Source: Streptomyces toxytricini (GTDB taxonomy: Bacteria; Actinomycetota; Actinomycetes; Streptomycetales; Streptomycetaceae). Taken from it: DNA of 64,000 nucleotides. Below the pieces are notes generated by a model, which was not told where the DNA came from, made no database searches, and was given only the letters and a program-made list of their open reading frames with translations. Position 1 is the first letter of the stretch, and each line of letters begins with the position of its first letter. The DNA is taken from the NCBI RefSeq assembly GCF_014649915.1, contig NZ_BMTY01000023.1, positions 62,001 through 126,000 of the forward strand. The letters run 5' to 3'. Positions 1 to 11,168 of the stretch are shown piece after piece. The translations under genes were made by a program, and so were the position numbers.

Positions 1-1637
1 GGCGCCTCGCGCTCGTCGACCGGCGGGGCCGGCTCGTCCGCCCGCCCGAACTCGCCGCAGTCGGCCGGTTCCACCCGGGCGGCCGCGGCGGATGGACGGC
101 CCCCGCCGCGGACCTCGCCGGACGCTGGGGCTACCTCGACGGGCAGGGCGCCTGGCGGGCCGCGCCGCACCTGGAACACGCCGGCGACTTCGACGACTCC
201 GGGTTCTCCCCGTTCCTCGCCGAAGGGCTGTGGGGTTACGCCGACACCGCCGGAACCCCCGCCGTCACCGCCCGGTTCACCGAGGCCGGACCCTTCCGGC
301 ACGGGCTGGCCGTCGTCCGCACCCCGGACGGCGTCGGCTACGCCGCCCCGGACGGCACGCTCGCCATCGGCGGACGCTACCTCCAGGCAGGCCTGTTCGG
401 GCCCGTCGGCCTGGGCGCCGTCCGCCTCGCCGACGGCCTCTGCGGCTACGTCGACCGCGCCGGCCGGCTCGCCGTGCCCGCCCGCTTCGACGGTGCGCGG
501 CCCTTCAACACCGCCGGGACGGCCCCCGTCCTCGTCGGCACCGAGTGGGGCCTGATCGACACGGCGGGGGAGTGGGTCGTCGAACCGCGCTACCGCAGAC
601 TGGACGCCTTCGACGACAGCGGCCTCGCCTACGCCTCCGCAGACACCGCCGAAGGCTTCTTCACCGGCTACCTGGACCCCCGCGGGAACGCCGTGCTGCG
701 CTGCGAGAACGAGATGGACGACGCGCCGTCCTGCGGCCTGGTCAAGGTCGGCGACGGGTACAGGCGCGGATTCCGCGACGCGGCCGGCGCGTGGGCCGTT
801 CCGGCCTTGTACGAGTGGGCAGACCGCTTCGACGCCGGCGGCGCCTGCGTCGCCCGCCGCGCGGAGCCGCCCGCGTGGGGCGTGCTGCGCACCGACGGCC
901 GGTTCACCGCCGTCCCGCATCCGGAGCCCGTCACCGACGACGACGGCTGGATCACCGGTTTCGACGGGGGCCACGGGCTGGCGGCGTTCCTGACGGCCGA
1001 CGGGGCGGTGGTCCACGTCGACCGCGAGGGCCGCGACGTGTGCCGCACCGAGGCGGCCGCCGACGGCGCCGCCGCCACTCTCCGCGACGCCTCCGGCGCG
1101 GCCGTCTGGAGCGGCGGCGCGACAGCCGGCACCTTCGAGTCGCCGGAGGCCTGGCTCTCCGGGAGCGTCCGCTCCTGCATCGACCACGGCGACGCCTGGG
1201 ACGGCGACGCCGCCGAGGCCGCCCGGCAGCTGCTGGCGGAGCCCGCCCGCCCCTTCCTCCCCTGCTCGCTGATCTTCGGCGGTGACGACGCGTACGACCT
1301 GTCCGACCTCGACGCGTACGACAGGGAACGCGTCCGGGCCGGCGCCCTCGCCGTGATCGCGTCCAAGTGGCTCGCCGCGGAATGGATCGCGGAGTACCCC
1401 TTCCTCCTCGACGCCGCCCGGACCTGCTTCGACGAGATCACCCGCACCCTCGAACAGCGGCTGCGCGCCGCCTTCGGCGACCCCCTCTCCGGTGTGCGGA
1501 CCAGCCTGCGCAGCGGCGACGGCGAGTGGTCCGCCACCTGGGAGGTCGCCGGCCGGTACCTGGTCCTGCAGTTCCACGCCCAAATCGGCGACGGCGACAC
1601 CGAGTTCCAGGTGTGGCTGGCGGCCGTCGACGCCTGA
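1..1637 (+). CDS. WG-repeat protein, 5' end outside the window
   Basis: The reading frame is open from base 3 with no start codon needed, so the gene begins upstream of the window. The visible 544 residues hold at least six WG-type repeats of the form W/G-Y-x-D-x-x-G-x-x-x-x-P-x-F/Y-x-x-A-x-x-F (for example GYLDGQGAW, GYVDRAGRLAVPARF, WGLIDTAGEWVVEPRY), typical of the WG beta-repeat family. The last 170 residues lack repeats and look like a separate acidic alpha/beta domain. WG-repeat proteins are presumed ligand or protein binders; no enzyme motif is visible. It ends 43 bases before a convergent hydrolase gene, with a small hairpin between. Function unknown beyond repeat-mediated binding. 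Confidence 0.85.
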   Translation, partial: RLALVDRRGRLVRPPELAAVGRFHPGGRGGWTAPAADLAGRWGYLDGQGAWRAAPHLEHAGDFDDSGFSPFLAEGLWGYADTAGTPAVTARFTEAGPFRHGLAVVRTPDGVGYAAPDGTLAIGGRYLQAGLFGPVGLGAVRLADGLCGYVDRAGRLAVPARFDGARPFNTAGTAPVLVGTEWGLIDTAGEWVVEPRYRRLDAFDDSGLAYASADTAEGFFTGYLDPRGNAVLRCENEMDDAPSCGLVKVGDGYRRGFRDAAGAWAVPALYEWADRFDAGGACVARRAEPPAWGVLRTDGRFTAVPHPEPVTDDDGWITGFDGGHGLAAFLTADGAVVHVDREGRDVCRTEAAADGAAATLRDASGAAVWSGGATAGTFESPEAWLSGSVRSCIDHGDAWDGDAAEAARQLLAEPARPFLPCSLIFGGDDAYDLSDLDAYDRERVRAGALAVIASKWLAAEWIAEYPFLLDAARTCFDEITRTLEQRLRAAFGDPLSGVRTSLRSGDGEWSATWEVAGRYLVLQFHAQIGDGDTEFQVWLAAVDA

Positions 1638-1650
1638 CCGGCCCAGCGCG

Positions 1651-1669
1651 CCCGGCGCGATCCGCCGGG
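1651..1669. terminator. short hairpin between convergent genes
   Basis: CCCGGCG (1651-1657) pairs with CGCCGGG (1663-1669) across a 5-base loop, between the stops of two convergent genes. There is no T-run; GC hairpins of this kind often terminate transcription in Streptomyces. Confidence 0.45.
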
Positions 1670-1680
1670 CGGCGGCGGGG

Positions 1681-2508
1681 TCAGGCGCTGCCCGGGTCCG
1701 GGAGCGGGGCCAGGCGCCGCCGTAGGAACTCCACGGTCCGCTTTCGGGCGGCCAGCGCGGGATGCCCCTGCACCTCCCGGACCTCCCGCGTCAGCACCGA
1801 GTGGGCCTTCCGTCCGAAGCCTTCCGCGTTGCCCGGCCCGGAGTCCAGTTCGATGTACTCGAACGCGTCGCCGAGCCGGGCGCGGAGCGTCGCGAAACGG
1901 TCGCCGGGGACCAGCCCGTCCCCGGTGAACCGCGCCCCGAGGACGCACAGCCCGTCCTCCCGCGTGCGCCGGGCCACGTCCCGCAGCTCCTCTTCCGACA
2001 GGCCCGCGTCCGCGCGGCGTGCGGCGCCCAGCGGCAGCGGCAGCGACGGATGGCCGGCGACCGCGGCGAGCACCGATTCGTCCACGGCCGCGGCGAGCGC
2101 GAAACCGCCCGTGAAGCACAGGCCGACCACGCCCACGCCGGGTCCCGGCGTCCGTGCGGCGAGGTCCCGCGCCAGGGCGCGTATCCAGTCCGCGAGGGGC
2201 CGCCGTGCGTTCAGGGCGAGGGCCCGGAACTCGCGGGAGACGCAGGCGCGCCCGATGACGGCCGCCGCCCGGGCCGCGGACGGCGCGGCGCCGGGCGTGC
2301 CGAACAGCGACGGCACCGCCACGGTGAACCCGCTGTCGGCGAGGTGCCGGGCGAGCCCGAGGACCTCCGGGGTGATGCCGGGCAGCTCCGGCATCAGGAC
2401 GACGCCGGGCCCCTCGCCCCGCTCGTACACGTCGTGGGCCGTACCGTTCCGGGAGAACCGGTCCCGGCACCAGCCGTCGAGGGTGGAGACGGGTGCTGTT
2501 CCGCTCAA
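1681..2508 (-). CDS. dienelactone hydrolase family protein
   Basis: 275-residue alpha/beta hydrolase. The nucleophile elbow reads GLCFTGG with the nucleophilic Cys at about residue 131, as in dienelactone hydrolases, which use Cys-Asp-His rather than Ser-Asp-His. An Asp in the FTGDGLVPGD stretch (about 197-203) and the His in RKAHSV (about 236) are candidates for the rest of the triad. I chose the TTG start at 2508 because GAGG lies 6 bases upstream; the frame stays open to 2649, but that extension is Arg-rich and looks like untranslated DNA. A cytoplasmic hydrolase of lactones or small esters is likely; the substrate cannot be read from the sequence. Stand-alone gene. Confidence 0.85.
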   Translation of the reverse strand: MSGTAPVSTLDGWCRDRFSRNGTAHDVYERGEGPGVVLMPELPGITPEVLGLARHLADSGFTVAVPSLFGTPGAAPSAARAAAVIGRACVSREFRALALNARRPLADWIRALARDLAARTPGPGVGVVGLCFTGGFALAAAVDESVLAAVAGHPSLPLPLGAARRADAGLSEEELRDVARRTREDGLCVLGARFTGDGLVPGDRFATLRARLGDAFEYIELDSGPGNAEGFGRKAHSVLTREVREVQGHPALAARKRTVEFLRRRLAPLPDPGSA

Positions 2509-2666
2509 GATGACCTCACAGGTGAAGGCGGGCGATGCGGTGCCCCCGCAGTATCCCCGCCCCCACCGCCCGCGGCGCCGACCGGGGCCGCGCCCGGTGC
2601 ATGCCGCGGTCCGGCGGGGGTAGGCGGCCGACGAAGCTCGGGCCCGCACTTCCCCGGGAGGTCCAG

Positions 2667-3095
2667 ATGGTCACACCGCCGGCCGGAAGTCGGGAGGGCG
2701 AATACGGGGACGGGGCGCGCGGCGCCCTCGCCGTCGAAGTCCGGCCGGAGGCCGGGACGGTCGTCCTCCTGCTGGCCGGCGAACTCGACCACGACACCGC
2801 GGAGGCCCTTCGGGACGCCCTGCAGACCGCGCTGAACGCCCCGGCGGCGGCGGGCGGCGCCCCGCACCTGCTGGTCGACCTCTCCAGACTGCGGTTCTGC
2901 GACTCGACCGGCCTGAACATCCTGCTCCGCGCCCGGCTCGTGGCCCGCGCCGCCGGCGGGGCGATGGAACTGGCCGGACCCACCTCGCAGGTCGCCCGGA
3001 TGTTCCACCTCACCGGCGCCGACGGCGTCTTCCGCGTCCATCCCGACCTCGCCACCGCCCTGACCGCCGGCCCGGCGGCGGGTCACGACACCTGA
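2667..3095 (+). CDS. STAS-domain anti-sigma factor antagonist
   Basis: 142 residues, one STAS domain (about 20-135) of the SpoIIAA/RsbV type. The phosphoacceptor loop is RFCDSTGLN (D79-S80-T81-G82), so the position phosphorylated in SpoIIAA (second residue of DSSG) is Thr here. The family controls sigma factors by partner switching: the unphosphorylated form binds and removes an anti-sigma kinase. The start ATG at 2667 follows GGGAGG at good spacing; the frame extends upstream to 2535 without coding character. Its last 13 bases overlap the 3' end of the convergent SpoIIE-type phosphatase at 3083-5479, an obvious candidate to dephosphorylate it, though convergent genes need not share a pathway. 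Confidence 0.88.
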   Translation: MVTPPAGSREGEYGDGARGALAVEVRPEAGTVVLLLAGELDHDTAEALRDALQTALNAPAAAGGAPHLLVDLSRLRFCDSTGLNILLRARLVARAAGGAMELAGPTSQVARMFHLTGADGVFRVHPDLATALTAGPAAGHDT

Positions 3096-5479
3096 ACGAC
3101 CACCAGGCTCGTGTCGTCCTCCGTGTCCCCCTCGGCCGCCCCCATCAGCTGGTCCGCCTGATCCTCCACCAGCCCCGGACGCAACCGCTCCGCAGCCACC
3201 TGCAGCGAGGCGAGGCTCTCGTCCAGCCCGGTGTGCCGCCGCTCGATGAACCCGTCCGTGTACAGCAGCAGCGTGTCGCCGGCCTCCAACTGCGTCGACC
3301 GCCCCTCGTACGCGGCCCCCGGCAGCGCCCCCAGCAGCACGTTCTGCGAACCGTCGAGGAACCGGGCGCGGCCGCTCCGCAGCAGCAGCGGCGGCGGGTG
3401 CCCGGCCCCGGCCCACTCCAGGGTGCGGTCCGCCGGGTCGAACAGGGCGCACACCGCGGTCGCCGTCGGCTGGCCGGGCGTGCCGAGCGCGACGTCGTTC
3501 AGCCAGCCCATCAGCTGCTCCGGAGGGGCGCCCGTGAACGCCAGCCCGTGCAGCGCCCCCCGCAGCGCGATCATCGCGGTGGCGGCCCCGATCCCGTGCC
3601 CCGCGATGTCCCCGACGGTCACCAGTACGCGCCCGCCGGGCAGCGGGTGCACGTCGTACCAGTCGCCGCCGACCCGGTCCTCCACCGCGGCGGGCCGGTA
3701 GCGGGCCGCGACGCGCAGCCCGGGCGGCGTCTCCAGCGACGGCGCCTCCGGGACGATCGCCTGCTGGAGCCGCAGCACCAGCTGGTCGCGCAGGACGGCC
3801 TCGGCCTGGGCGGCCGACAGCTGCTCGAAGGTGGCAGTGAGCGCCAGCTCCGTGTGGTGTTGCACCGAGACGTCCTGGTACACGCCGACGATGCCGACGA
3901 GGGCCGAGCCCGCCAGGACCGGCTCGGCGGCGATCCGCACGTGCCGGACCCCGCCGTCGGGCCGGTAGACCCGCACCAGGCAGTGGGCGCCTTTGTGCCG
4001 GTCGGTGATCGACGCCAGCAGCCCGTCCAGGACGACCGTGTCGTCGGGGTGCAGGCGCCTGCCGAGGGAGCGCAGCGGGAGGGGCGGGCGGTCGGGGTCG
4101 AGGCCGAACACGGCGTACGCCGCCGGGCCCCACACCGACCCGCCGGACGCGTCGTCCTCGAACGCGGCCAGCCGGTCGATCCGGTTCAGTGCGCGGGCGA
4201 GCGGCGCCCCGTGCGGGCTGCCCGTCCGCCACAGCACCGCGGCACGCCCGCCGCCGAGCGGGAGCACCCGCACCTCGGCCATCTCGGGCCGGGGCGCCTC
4301 CCCCTCCGGTGCGGCGTCGGGCCCGGGGCCGGGCAGCACGGGCGCGTACTGCGGCGCGCCCGCCGCGTTCGCCCGGGCGATCAGCCCCACCAGCTCGTCG
4401 TGGACTGACGGGTACAGCTGCGCGGCCGGCCGGCCCGCGGCGGAGGGGAAGGCCCCCAACTCCCGCAGCGCGGCCGGGTTGAGGTAGTCCACGGTGTGCG
4501 CGGGAAGGCCGGCGGCCGCCGGCGGCCCGTCACCGGCCGTCGGGCAGATCACCACGCCCGGATGGTCGAGCTGGGCCAGCAGCGAGGCGAGCTGCGGCGG
4601 CACGCCCCGCCCGGTGTCCGCGGCGTCCAGATGGTGCGCGGCGGGTGCGCACAGGGCCGCGACGGTGTCCCGTGCGGCCGGGTCCAGGGGCGCCGGACCG
4701 GGCCACACGGCCAGCGCCACGCCGACCGTGCGGCCGTCCAGCTCCAGCGGCAGCAGCGCCCGCGCCGCGTCGGGCCGGCCTCCGGGCAGCCGCTCGCCGG
4801 GGTCGGGACCCGACGGCAGCCAGTCCGCCTTCCCGGCGGACAGGACACGGTGCAGCGGGCCGCCCGCCTCGGGCGGGATCCAGTGCCAGTGGGCGGCCTC
4901 CTGCGGGTCGGCGCCGGCCTCCCCCGCCAGTTCCAGGCAGGCCGTGGGGGTACGCCGCCACAGGTACACGGCCTCGACGCCGAGCCGGTGCAGGCCGTTC
5001 TCCAGCAGGGCGGTCGCCGCCGCGGCGGCGGTGTCCGAGGTCACGGTGGCGGCGATGCCGCGCCGTATGCGGCGGGCCTCGGCGGCGGGGACCGCTTCGT
5101 GGGCTCCGCGCCCCGCCGTTTGGGCGGGCCCGTCGGACACGTGCGTTCCGGCGGCCGCGTTGACGATGTCGGCGGCCAGGTCGACCGCGGACAGGCCCAT
5201 CGACCCGGCCAGGCGCAACAAGTGGTCGGTCGCCTCGACGGGGGAGAGGGCCAGCTGCCCGGCGAGGACGCCCGAGGCCAGGTCGATCAGCCGGCGCCGG
5301 GCGCGCTCGGCGTGCAGGGCGGACACCTCGGCTGTCAGTTCCGCGACGGCCGAGGCCAGTCCACTGCGCGGCACGCTCATTGCGGTTCCGGGGCCTTCCC
5401 TGTCGGTGGCGGCGGCGCCGAGGCTTCCGGTGACGCGCTCGCCGTCGGCGGCGCCGCGGTCGCTGTCATGTGCGGGCAT
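3083..5479 (-). CDS. PP2C/SpoIIE phosphatase with ANTAR-like, GAF and PAS domains
   Basis: 798 residues. In order: an ANTAR-like helical segment (about 60-112, ARRRLIDLASGVLAG onward), a GAF-like sensor (about 135-290), PAS-type regions (about 300-540, including a clear PAS with HPDD and the closing VGVYQDVS), and a C-terminal SpoIIE/PP2C Ser/Thr phosphatase (about 580-798). Metal-binding phosphatase motifs are intact: VGGDWYDV, VGDIAGHGIGAA, LLLYTDGFIERR and the terminal EDDTSLVVV. Such proteins dephosphorylate STAS anti-anti-sigma factors in response to small molecules. ATG 5479 is used here; ATG at about 5380 (MSVPRSGL) with GGAA upstream is a plausible shorter start that keeps all domains. 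It lies just upstream of a HAMP-array kinase gene on the same strand, separated from it by 66 bases. Confidence 0.88.
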   Translation of the reverse strand: MPAHDSDRGAADGERVTGSLGAAATDREGPGTAMSVPRSGLASAVAELTAEVSALHAERARRRLIDLASGVLAGQLALSPVEATDHLLRLAGSMGLSAVDLAADIVNAAAGTHVSDGPAQTAGRGAHEAVPAAEARRIRRGIAATVTSDTAAAAATALLENGLHRLGVEAVYLWRRTPTACLELAGEAGADPQEAAHWHWIPPEAGGPLHRVLSAGKADWLPSGPDPGERLPGGRPDAARALLPLELDGRTVGVALAVWPGPAPLDPAARDTVAALCAPAAHHLDAADTGRGVPPQLASLLAQLDHPGVVICPTAGDGPPAAAGLPAHTVDYLNPAALRELGAFPSAAGRPAAQLYPSVHDELVGLIARANAAGAPQYAPVLPGPGPDAAPEGEAPRPEMAEVRVLPLGGGRAAVLWRTGSPHGAPLARALNRIDRLAAFEDDASGGSVWGPAAYAVFGLDPDRPPLPLRSLGRRLHPDDTVVLDGLLASITDRHKGAHCLVRVYRPDGGVRHVRIAAEPVLAGSALVGIVGVYQDVSVQHHTELALTATFEQLSAAQAEAVLRDQLVLRLQQAIVPEAPSLETPPGLRVAARYRPAAVEDRVGGDWYDVHPLPGGRVLVTVGDIAGHGIGAATAMIALRGALHGLAFTGAPPEQLMGWLNDVALGTPGQPTATAVCALFDPADRTLEWAGAGHPPPLLLRSGRARFLDGSQNVLLGALPGAAYEGRSTQLEAGDTLLLYTDGFIERRHTGLDESLASLQVAAERLRPGLVEDQADQLMGAAEGDTEDDTSLVVVQVS

Positions 5480-5545
5480 CGTGGCGTCGATCTCCGTGGG
5501 CGTCTGCCCGGGCGGCCCTCCGGCAACCCCGCCCGGGAACGGCGG

Positions 5546-8530
<2,985 letters not shown>

Positions 8531-8648
8531 GAGGCTTCCCTTGGCAGTCTCCTCGACTACTCCACTGTGGCACGGAGCACGCCCGGCGGCTCCCCGCTCC
8601 CGGGCCGGCCGGCGGTGTGCGCGGGCCGCCGCCGGGCAGGAGCGGACC

Positions 8649-8921
8649 ATGGACAGGGCAGACACCGATCCGGCCCGCAGCACGGGCGAAGCCGGCCCGG
8701 CGCCGCTCCCCGACGAGGGCGCCATGGTCGACGAGCACGGGCGCCCGCCCGGCTCCCCCTCCCGCCGCGGCACCGGCTCCACGGCACCCCCGGCCGACCC
8801 CGACCGCTACGCCGCAGCCAACGCCGAACCCGACCCGCCCGCGGCCCCGGAGCGGCCCGCGCCCGCCGAGCCGCCCGACCCGCGCGTACGCCCGGCCCGC
8901 GCCCGCCCTCCGGCCCAGTGA
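8649..8921 (+). CDS. small proline- and acid-rich hypothetical protein
   Basis: 90 residues, start ATG 8649 preceded by AGGAGCGGACC. The protein is low-complexity (Pro, Ala, Asp, Glu, Arg), with no signal peptide or membrane segment, and is probably disordered. It is divergent from the hybrid kinase, with 118 bases between. The good ribosome binding site is the main support; composition alone cannot separate it from chance in such GC-rich DNA. No function can be proposed. Confidence 0.45.
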   Translation: MDRADTDPARSTGEAGPAPLPDEGAMVDEHGRPPGSPSRRGTGSTAPPADPDRYAAANAEPDPPAAPERPAPAEPPDPRVRPARARPPAQ

Positions 8922-8934
8922 GCCCCTGACGGCG

Positions 8935-8953
8935 TTTCGTTTCGGGGACGGCC
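8935..8953 (+). promoter_or_regulatory. copy 1 of a TTTCG-type repeat upstream of AraC-type regulator
   Basis: tttcgtttcggggacggcc, 63 bases before the GTG start of the regulator at 9016. It matches a copy just after that gene (10180-10198) at 16 of 19 positions. Candidate operator, possibly for autoregulation; binding is inferred, not shown. Confidence 0.4.
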
Positions 8954-9015
8954 GGAGGGCCCCGTACCGCGGTTCCGTCCCGTACGCCCGGACGCGGCCC
9001 AGTAAGGTGCCGCCC

Positions 9016-10167
9016 GTGGAGCGCAGGGACGACGCCGGGCGACTGGCCGGGACGGGCGGCGACGGCGGCGGCACCGGCGGCCGCCCCGGCCCGGCAGCGG
9101 ACGGGCCGGAACGGCCGGGAGCCTTAATCCAGGAGGGCGACGGCGTCCGGCACGGCGGGACCCCGCCGGAGGGCCCCGCCGCGGCGGACGCCGTGCACAG
9201 CACCCTCTTCCGGACCACGTCCGCCGACGAGACCCGCGCGTACCTCGCCGAGGCCTACGGCACCACCGTCCGCCTCGGCTCCGCGGCGCGCAGCGGCTCC
9301 GTCTTCCGCCACGAGCGGCGCACCTCCGGCGCCCTCTGCCTGGACGAAGGCCGCCTGGCCGCCTCGGTCGTCTACGAGGTGCAGCCCCTCGACCGCCTCC
9401 TCGTCCTCGACGTGCTCGGCGGCCGGATGCGGCTCGAATGCGGCCGCTCCGGCGCCTATGCCGCCGGCGGCGTCCTCCTCGCCGCCGCGCCCGGCACACC
9501 CATGCGCACCACCGTCGAGCACATGCACGCCCGCGCCGCCGTCCTCCACCCCGACCTGCTGCGCGACGTCGCCGGACTGCCGCCCGAAGCGCCCATCCCG
9601 CCCGGGCTGCACACCGGCGCCGCGCCCGCAGGGACCGCCCGCTGGCGCGCCGCCGTCCGCTACGCCTGGAGCCTGCTGGACGACGGCCCCACCGCCACCG
9701 GCCCCGGCACGCCCCTCGTCAGGGACGCAGCGGCCCGCCTGCTCGCGGCCGTCGCCCTGGAGGCCTTCCCCGGGTTCCGGGCCCGCCCCGACCCCCTCGC
9801 ACCCGGGGCGGGACGCGTCGGCCCGGCCGTCCTGCGCCGCGCCGCGGAGTTCGCGTACGACCACGCCGACAGCCCCATCGGTCCGTCGGACATGGCCGCA
9901 GCGGCCGGAGTGCCGCCCCGCGTCCTGCACACGGCGTTCGCCGACGCCCTCGGCACCACCCCCCGAGCCCACCTGCGGCGCGTGCGGCTGATGAGGGCGC
10001 ACGCCGACCTTGCCGCCGGCGGGCCCTCCGGCGGCGTCCCCGCCGCGGTCGCGGCCGTCGCCGCCCGCTGGGGGTGGGGCCGGCCCCGCCTGTTCGCGGA
10101 CGCCTACGCCGCCGTGTACGGGGCGGCCCCAGGCGAAACCTTGCGCCGGAGTCGGCCGTCCGGGTGA
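9016..10167 (+). CDS. AraC-type transcriptional regulator with a TTA codon
   Basis: 383 residues. The N-terminal half has an AraC-binding-like domain (about 60-230, opening with DETRAYLAEAYG) and the C-terminus an AraC double helix-turn-helix (about 275-380). The start is GTG 9016 with AAGG 8 bases upstream. Codon 37 (9124-9126) is TTA, rare in Streptomyces and read by the bldA tRNA. It lies in a poorly structured N-terminal extension, so the TTA matters only if this start, rather than GTG 9193, is used. Repeat copies lie before and after the gene. It is a paralogue of the regulator at 11169, with a CBM48 gene between them. Effector unknown. Confidence 0.85.
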   Translation: MERRDDAGRLAGTGGDGGGTGGRPGPAADGPERPGALIQEGDGVRHGGTPPEGPAAADAVHSTLFRTTSADETRAYLAEAYGTTVRLGSAARSGSVFRHERRTSGALCLDEGRLAASVVYEVQPLDRLLVLDVLGGRMRLECGRSGAYAAGGVLLAAAPGTPMRTTVEHMHARAAVLHPDLLRDVAGLPPEAPIPPGLHTGAAPAGTARWRAAVRYAWSLLDDGPTATGPGTPLVRDAAARLLAAVALEAFPGFRARPDPLAPGAGRVGPAVLRRAAEFAYDHADSPIGPSDMAAAAGVPPRVLHTAFADALGTTPRAHLRRVRLMRAHADLAAGGPSGGVPAAVAAVAARWGWGRPRLFADAYAAVYGAAPGETLRRSRPSG

Positions 10168-10179
10168 GCGGCACACGGA

Positions 10180-10250
10180 TTTCGCTTTGCGGACGGCCCC
10201 CGACGCGCCCGGGTCCGCGGGCCGCGGGGATCCCCAGAGCGAAACGATCC
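10180..10250. repeat. inverted pair of TTTCG-type repeats after the AraC-type gene
   Basis: tttcgctttgcggacggcc (10180-10198, plus) and, on the minus strand, gtttcgctctgggga within 10231-10245 form an imperfect inverted pair about 32 bases apart. Both resemble the copy at 8935-8953. This could be an operator between the regulator and the CBM48 gene, or a transcript hairpin acting as a terminator. Confidence 0.4.
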
Positions 10251-10390
10251 GGCGCGCCCGGGCGTGTCGCCTCCCGCGCGTCGCATCGGCCCCGGGGTAC
10301 ACCTTGAGGGCCGCACGGCCGGGGCGGCCGCTCGCCAGTCGGCCGCCCCGGCGCCATGTTCCGGTACCACCCCCAGAGGAAGGAGCGCTC

Positions 10391-10666
10391 GTGCTGGAGC
10401 GCACCGCTCGAAAGAACCGCACCGAGGTGACGTTCGTCCTCCCGCCGGAGGAGCCCGCGGGCGACGTCAGCGTCGTCGGGGACTTCAACGACTGGACGCC
10501 CGGTACCCACCGGCTGACCCCCCGGGCGGACGGGAACCGCGCCGTCACCGTGCGGCTGGAGGCGCAGCGGGTGCACCAGTTCCGCTACCTCGCCGCGGGC
10601 GACTACTGGTTCAACGAGGACGAGGCGGACGGCCGCGAGGGCGTCAACAGCCGCCTGACGACCTGA
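10391..10666 (+). CDS. stand-alone CBM48 / isoamylase early-set domain protein
   Basis: 91 residues that are almost entirely one CBM48 (AMPK glycogen-binding-like) domain: VTFVLPPEEPAGDVSVVGDF, then FNDWTPG, then a VHQFRYLAAGDYWFNEDEAD strand pair. This fold binds alpha-glucans and normally sits next to a glycoside hydrolase or kinase domain, which is absent here. GTG 10391 is preceded by an ideal AGAGGAAGGAG; the longer open frame upstream is not coding. The protein is cytoplasmic. The two flanking AraC-type genes suggest a carbohydrate-linked regulon. Two hairpins follow directly. Confidence 0.88.
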   Translation: MLERTARKNRTEVTFVLPPEEPAGDVSVVGDFNDWTPGTHRLTPRADGNRAVTVRLEAQRVHQFRYLAAGDYWFNEDEADGREGVNSRLTT

Positions 10667-10686
10667 CCGGCCCGCGCGGCCGGACC

Positions 10687-10722
10687 GGGTGCGCAACTCG
10701 AACTCGGGGGAGTTGCGCACCC
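10687..10722 (+). terminator. 13-bp perfect hairpin after CBM48 gene
   Basis: GGGTGCGCAACTC (10687-10699) pairs perfectly with GAGTTGCGCACCC (10710-10722) across a 10-base loop, starting 21 bases after the CBM48 stop. There is no T-run. Confidence 0.7.
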
Positions 10723-10743
10723 GCCACCGCCGGCCCGCCCGGC

Positions 10744-10800
10744 CCACCACCGCCTGTCCCGCCCGCGTCCGGCGCGGGCCCAGGGGTGGTGGTTTTTTTT
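10744..10800 (+). terminator. rho-independent terminator with eight T
   Basis: CCACCACC (10744-10751) pairs with GGTGGTGG (10785-10792), with a further GC stem inside, followed at once by eight T (10793-10800). Canonical U-tract terminators are uncommon in such GC-rich genomes, and here it is the second hairpin in tandem. Confidence 0.85.
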
Positions 10801-10877
10801 GCCCCCGCACTTCCGGGCGGCGTCAAACGCGCCCACCCGCGGCTGATCCGACCGGGTGACGTACGGGGTCTCTTCGT

Positions 10878-10918
10878 TATCCGGATACATGCGGCCGGGT
10901 CGCGGCTGGGGCCGCGAC
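10878..10918. promoter_or_regulatory. palindromes upstream of second AraC-type gene
   Basis: TATCCGGATA (10878-10887) is a perfect palindrome in a relatively AT-rich patch; 11 bases later GTCGCGGC/GCCGCGAC forms an inverted repeat with a 4-base spacer. They lie about 250-290 bases before the ATG at 11169. Candidate operator elements. Confidence 0.35.
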
Positions 10919-11168
10919 TCCCGGGCCGGTGCGCGAAACTCCGGCCGGCCGCCCTGCCGCCGGGCCGTGGCGGCGGGAGGGGGCCATGGGGTAGGTGTTG
11001 CGCCTCGACCCCCTCACCGAGGCGGAGGGGAGCCGGGGAAACGGGGCGGGCAAAGGGCAGGAGTTCCGCTACCCCGTGCCCGGGCCGGTACGAGCTCCCG
11101 CGTACGGCCCGGGCGAAGCCCCACGGCGGACGGGCTGCGGATGCGATGCGGACGGGAGGGAGGGACGG

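Larger units (their letters stand above)
10667..11168. other. 502-base intergenic region between CBM48 and second AraC-type gene
   Basis: It holds two strong hairpins (10687-10722 and 10744-10800), then a less GC-rich stretch with a perfect 10-base palindrome TATCCGGATA (10878-10887) and an 8-base inverted repeat GTCGCGGC/GCCGCGAC (10899-10918). These suggest the promoter/operator of the regulator at 11169. I see no convincing gene. Confidence 0.5.
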
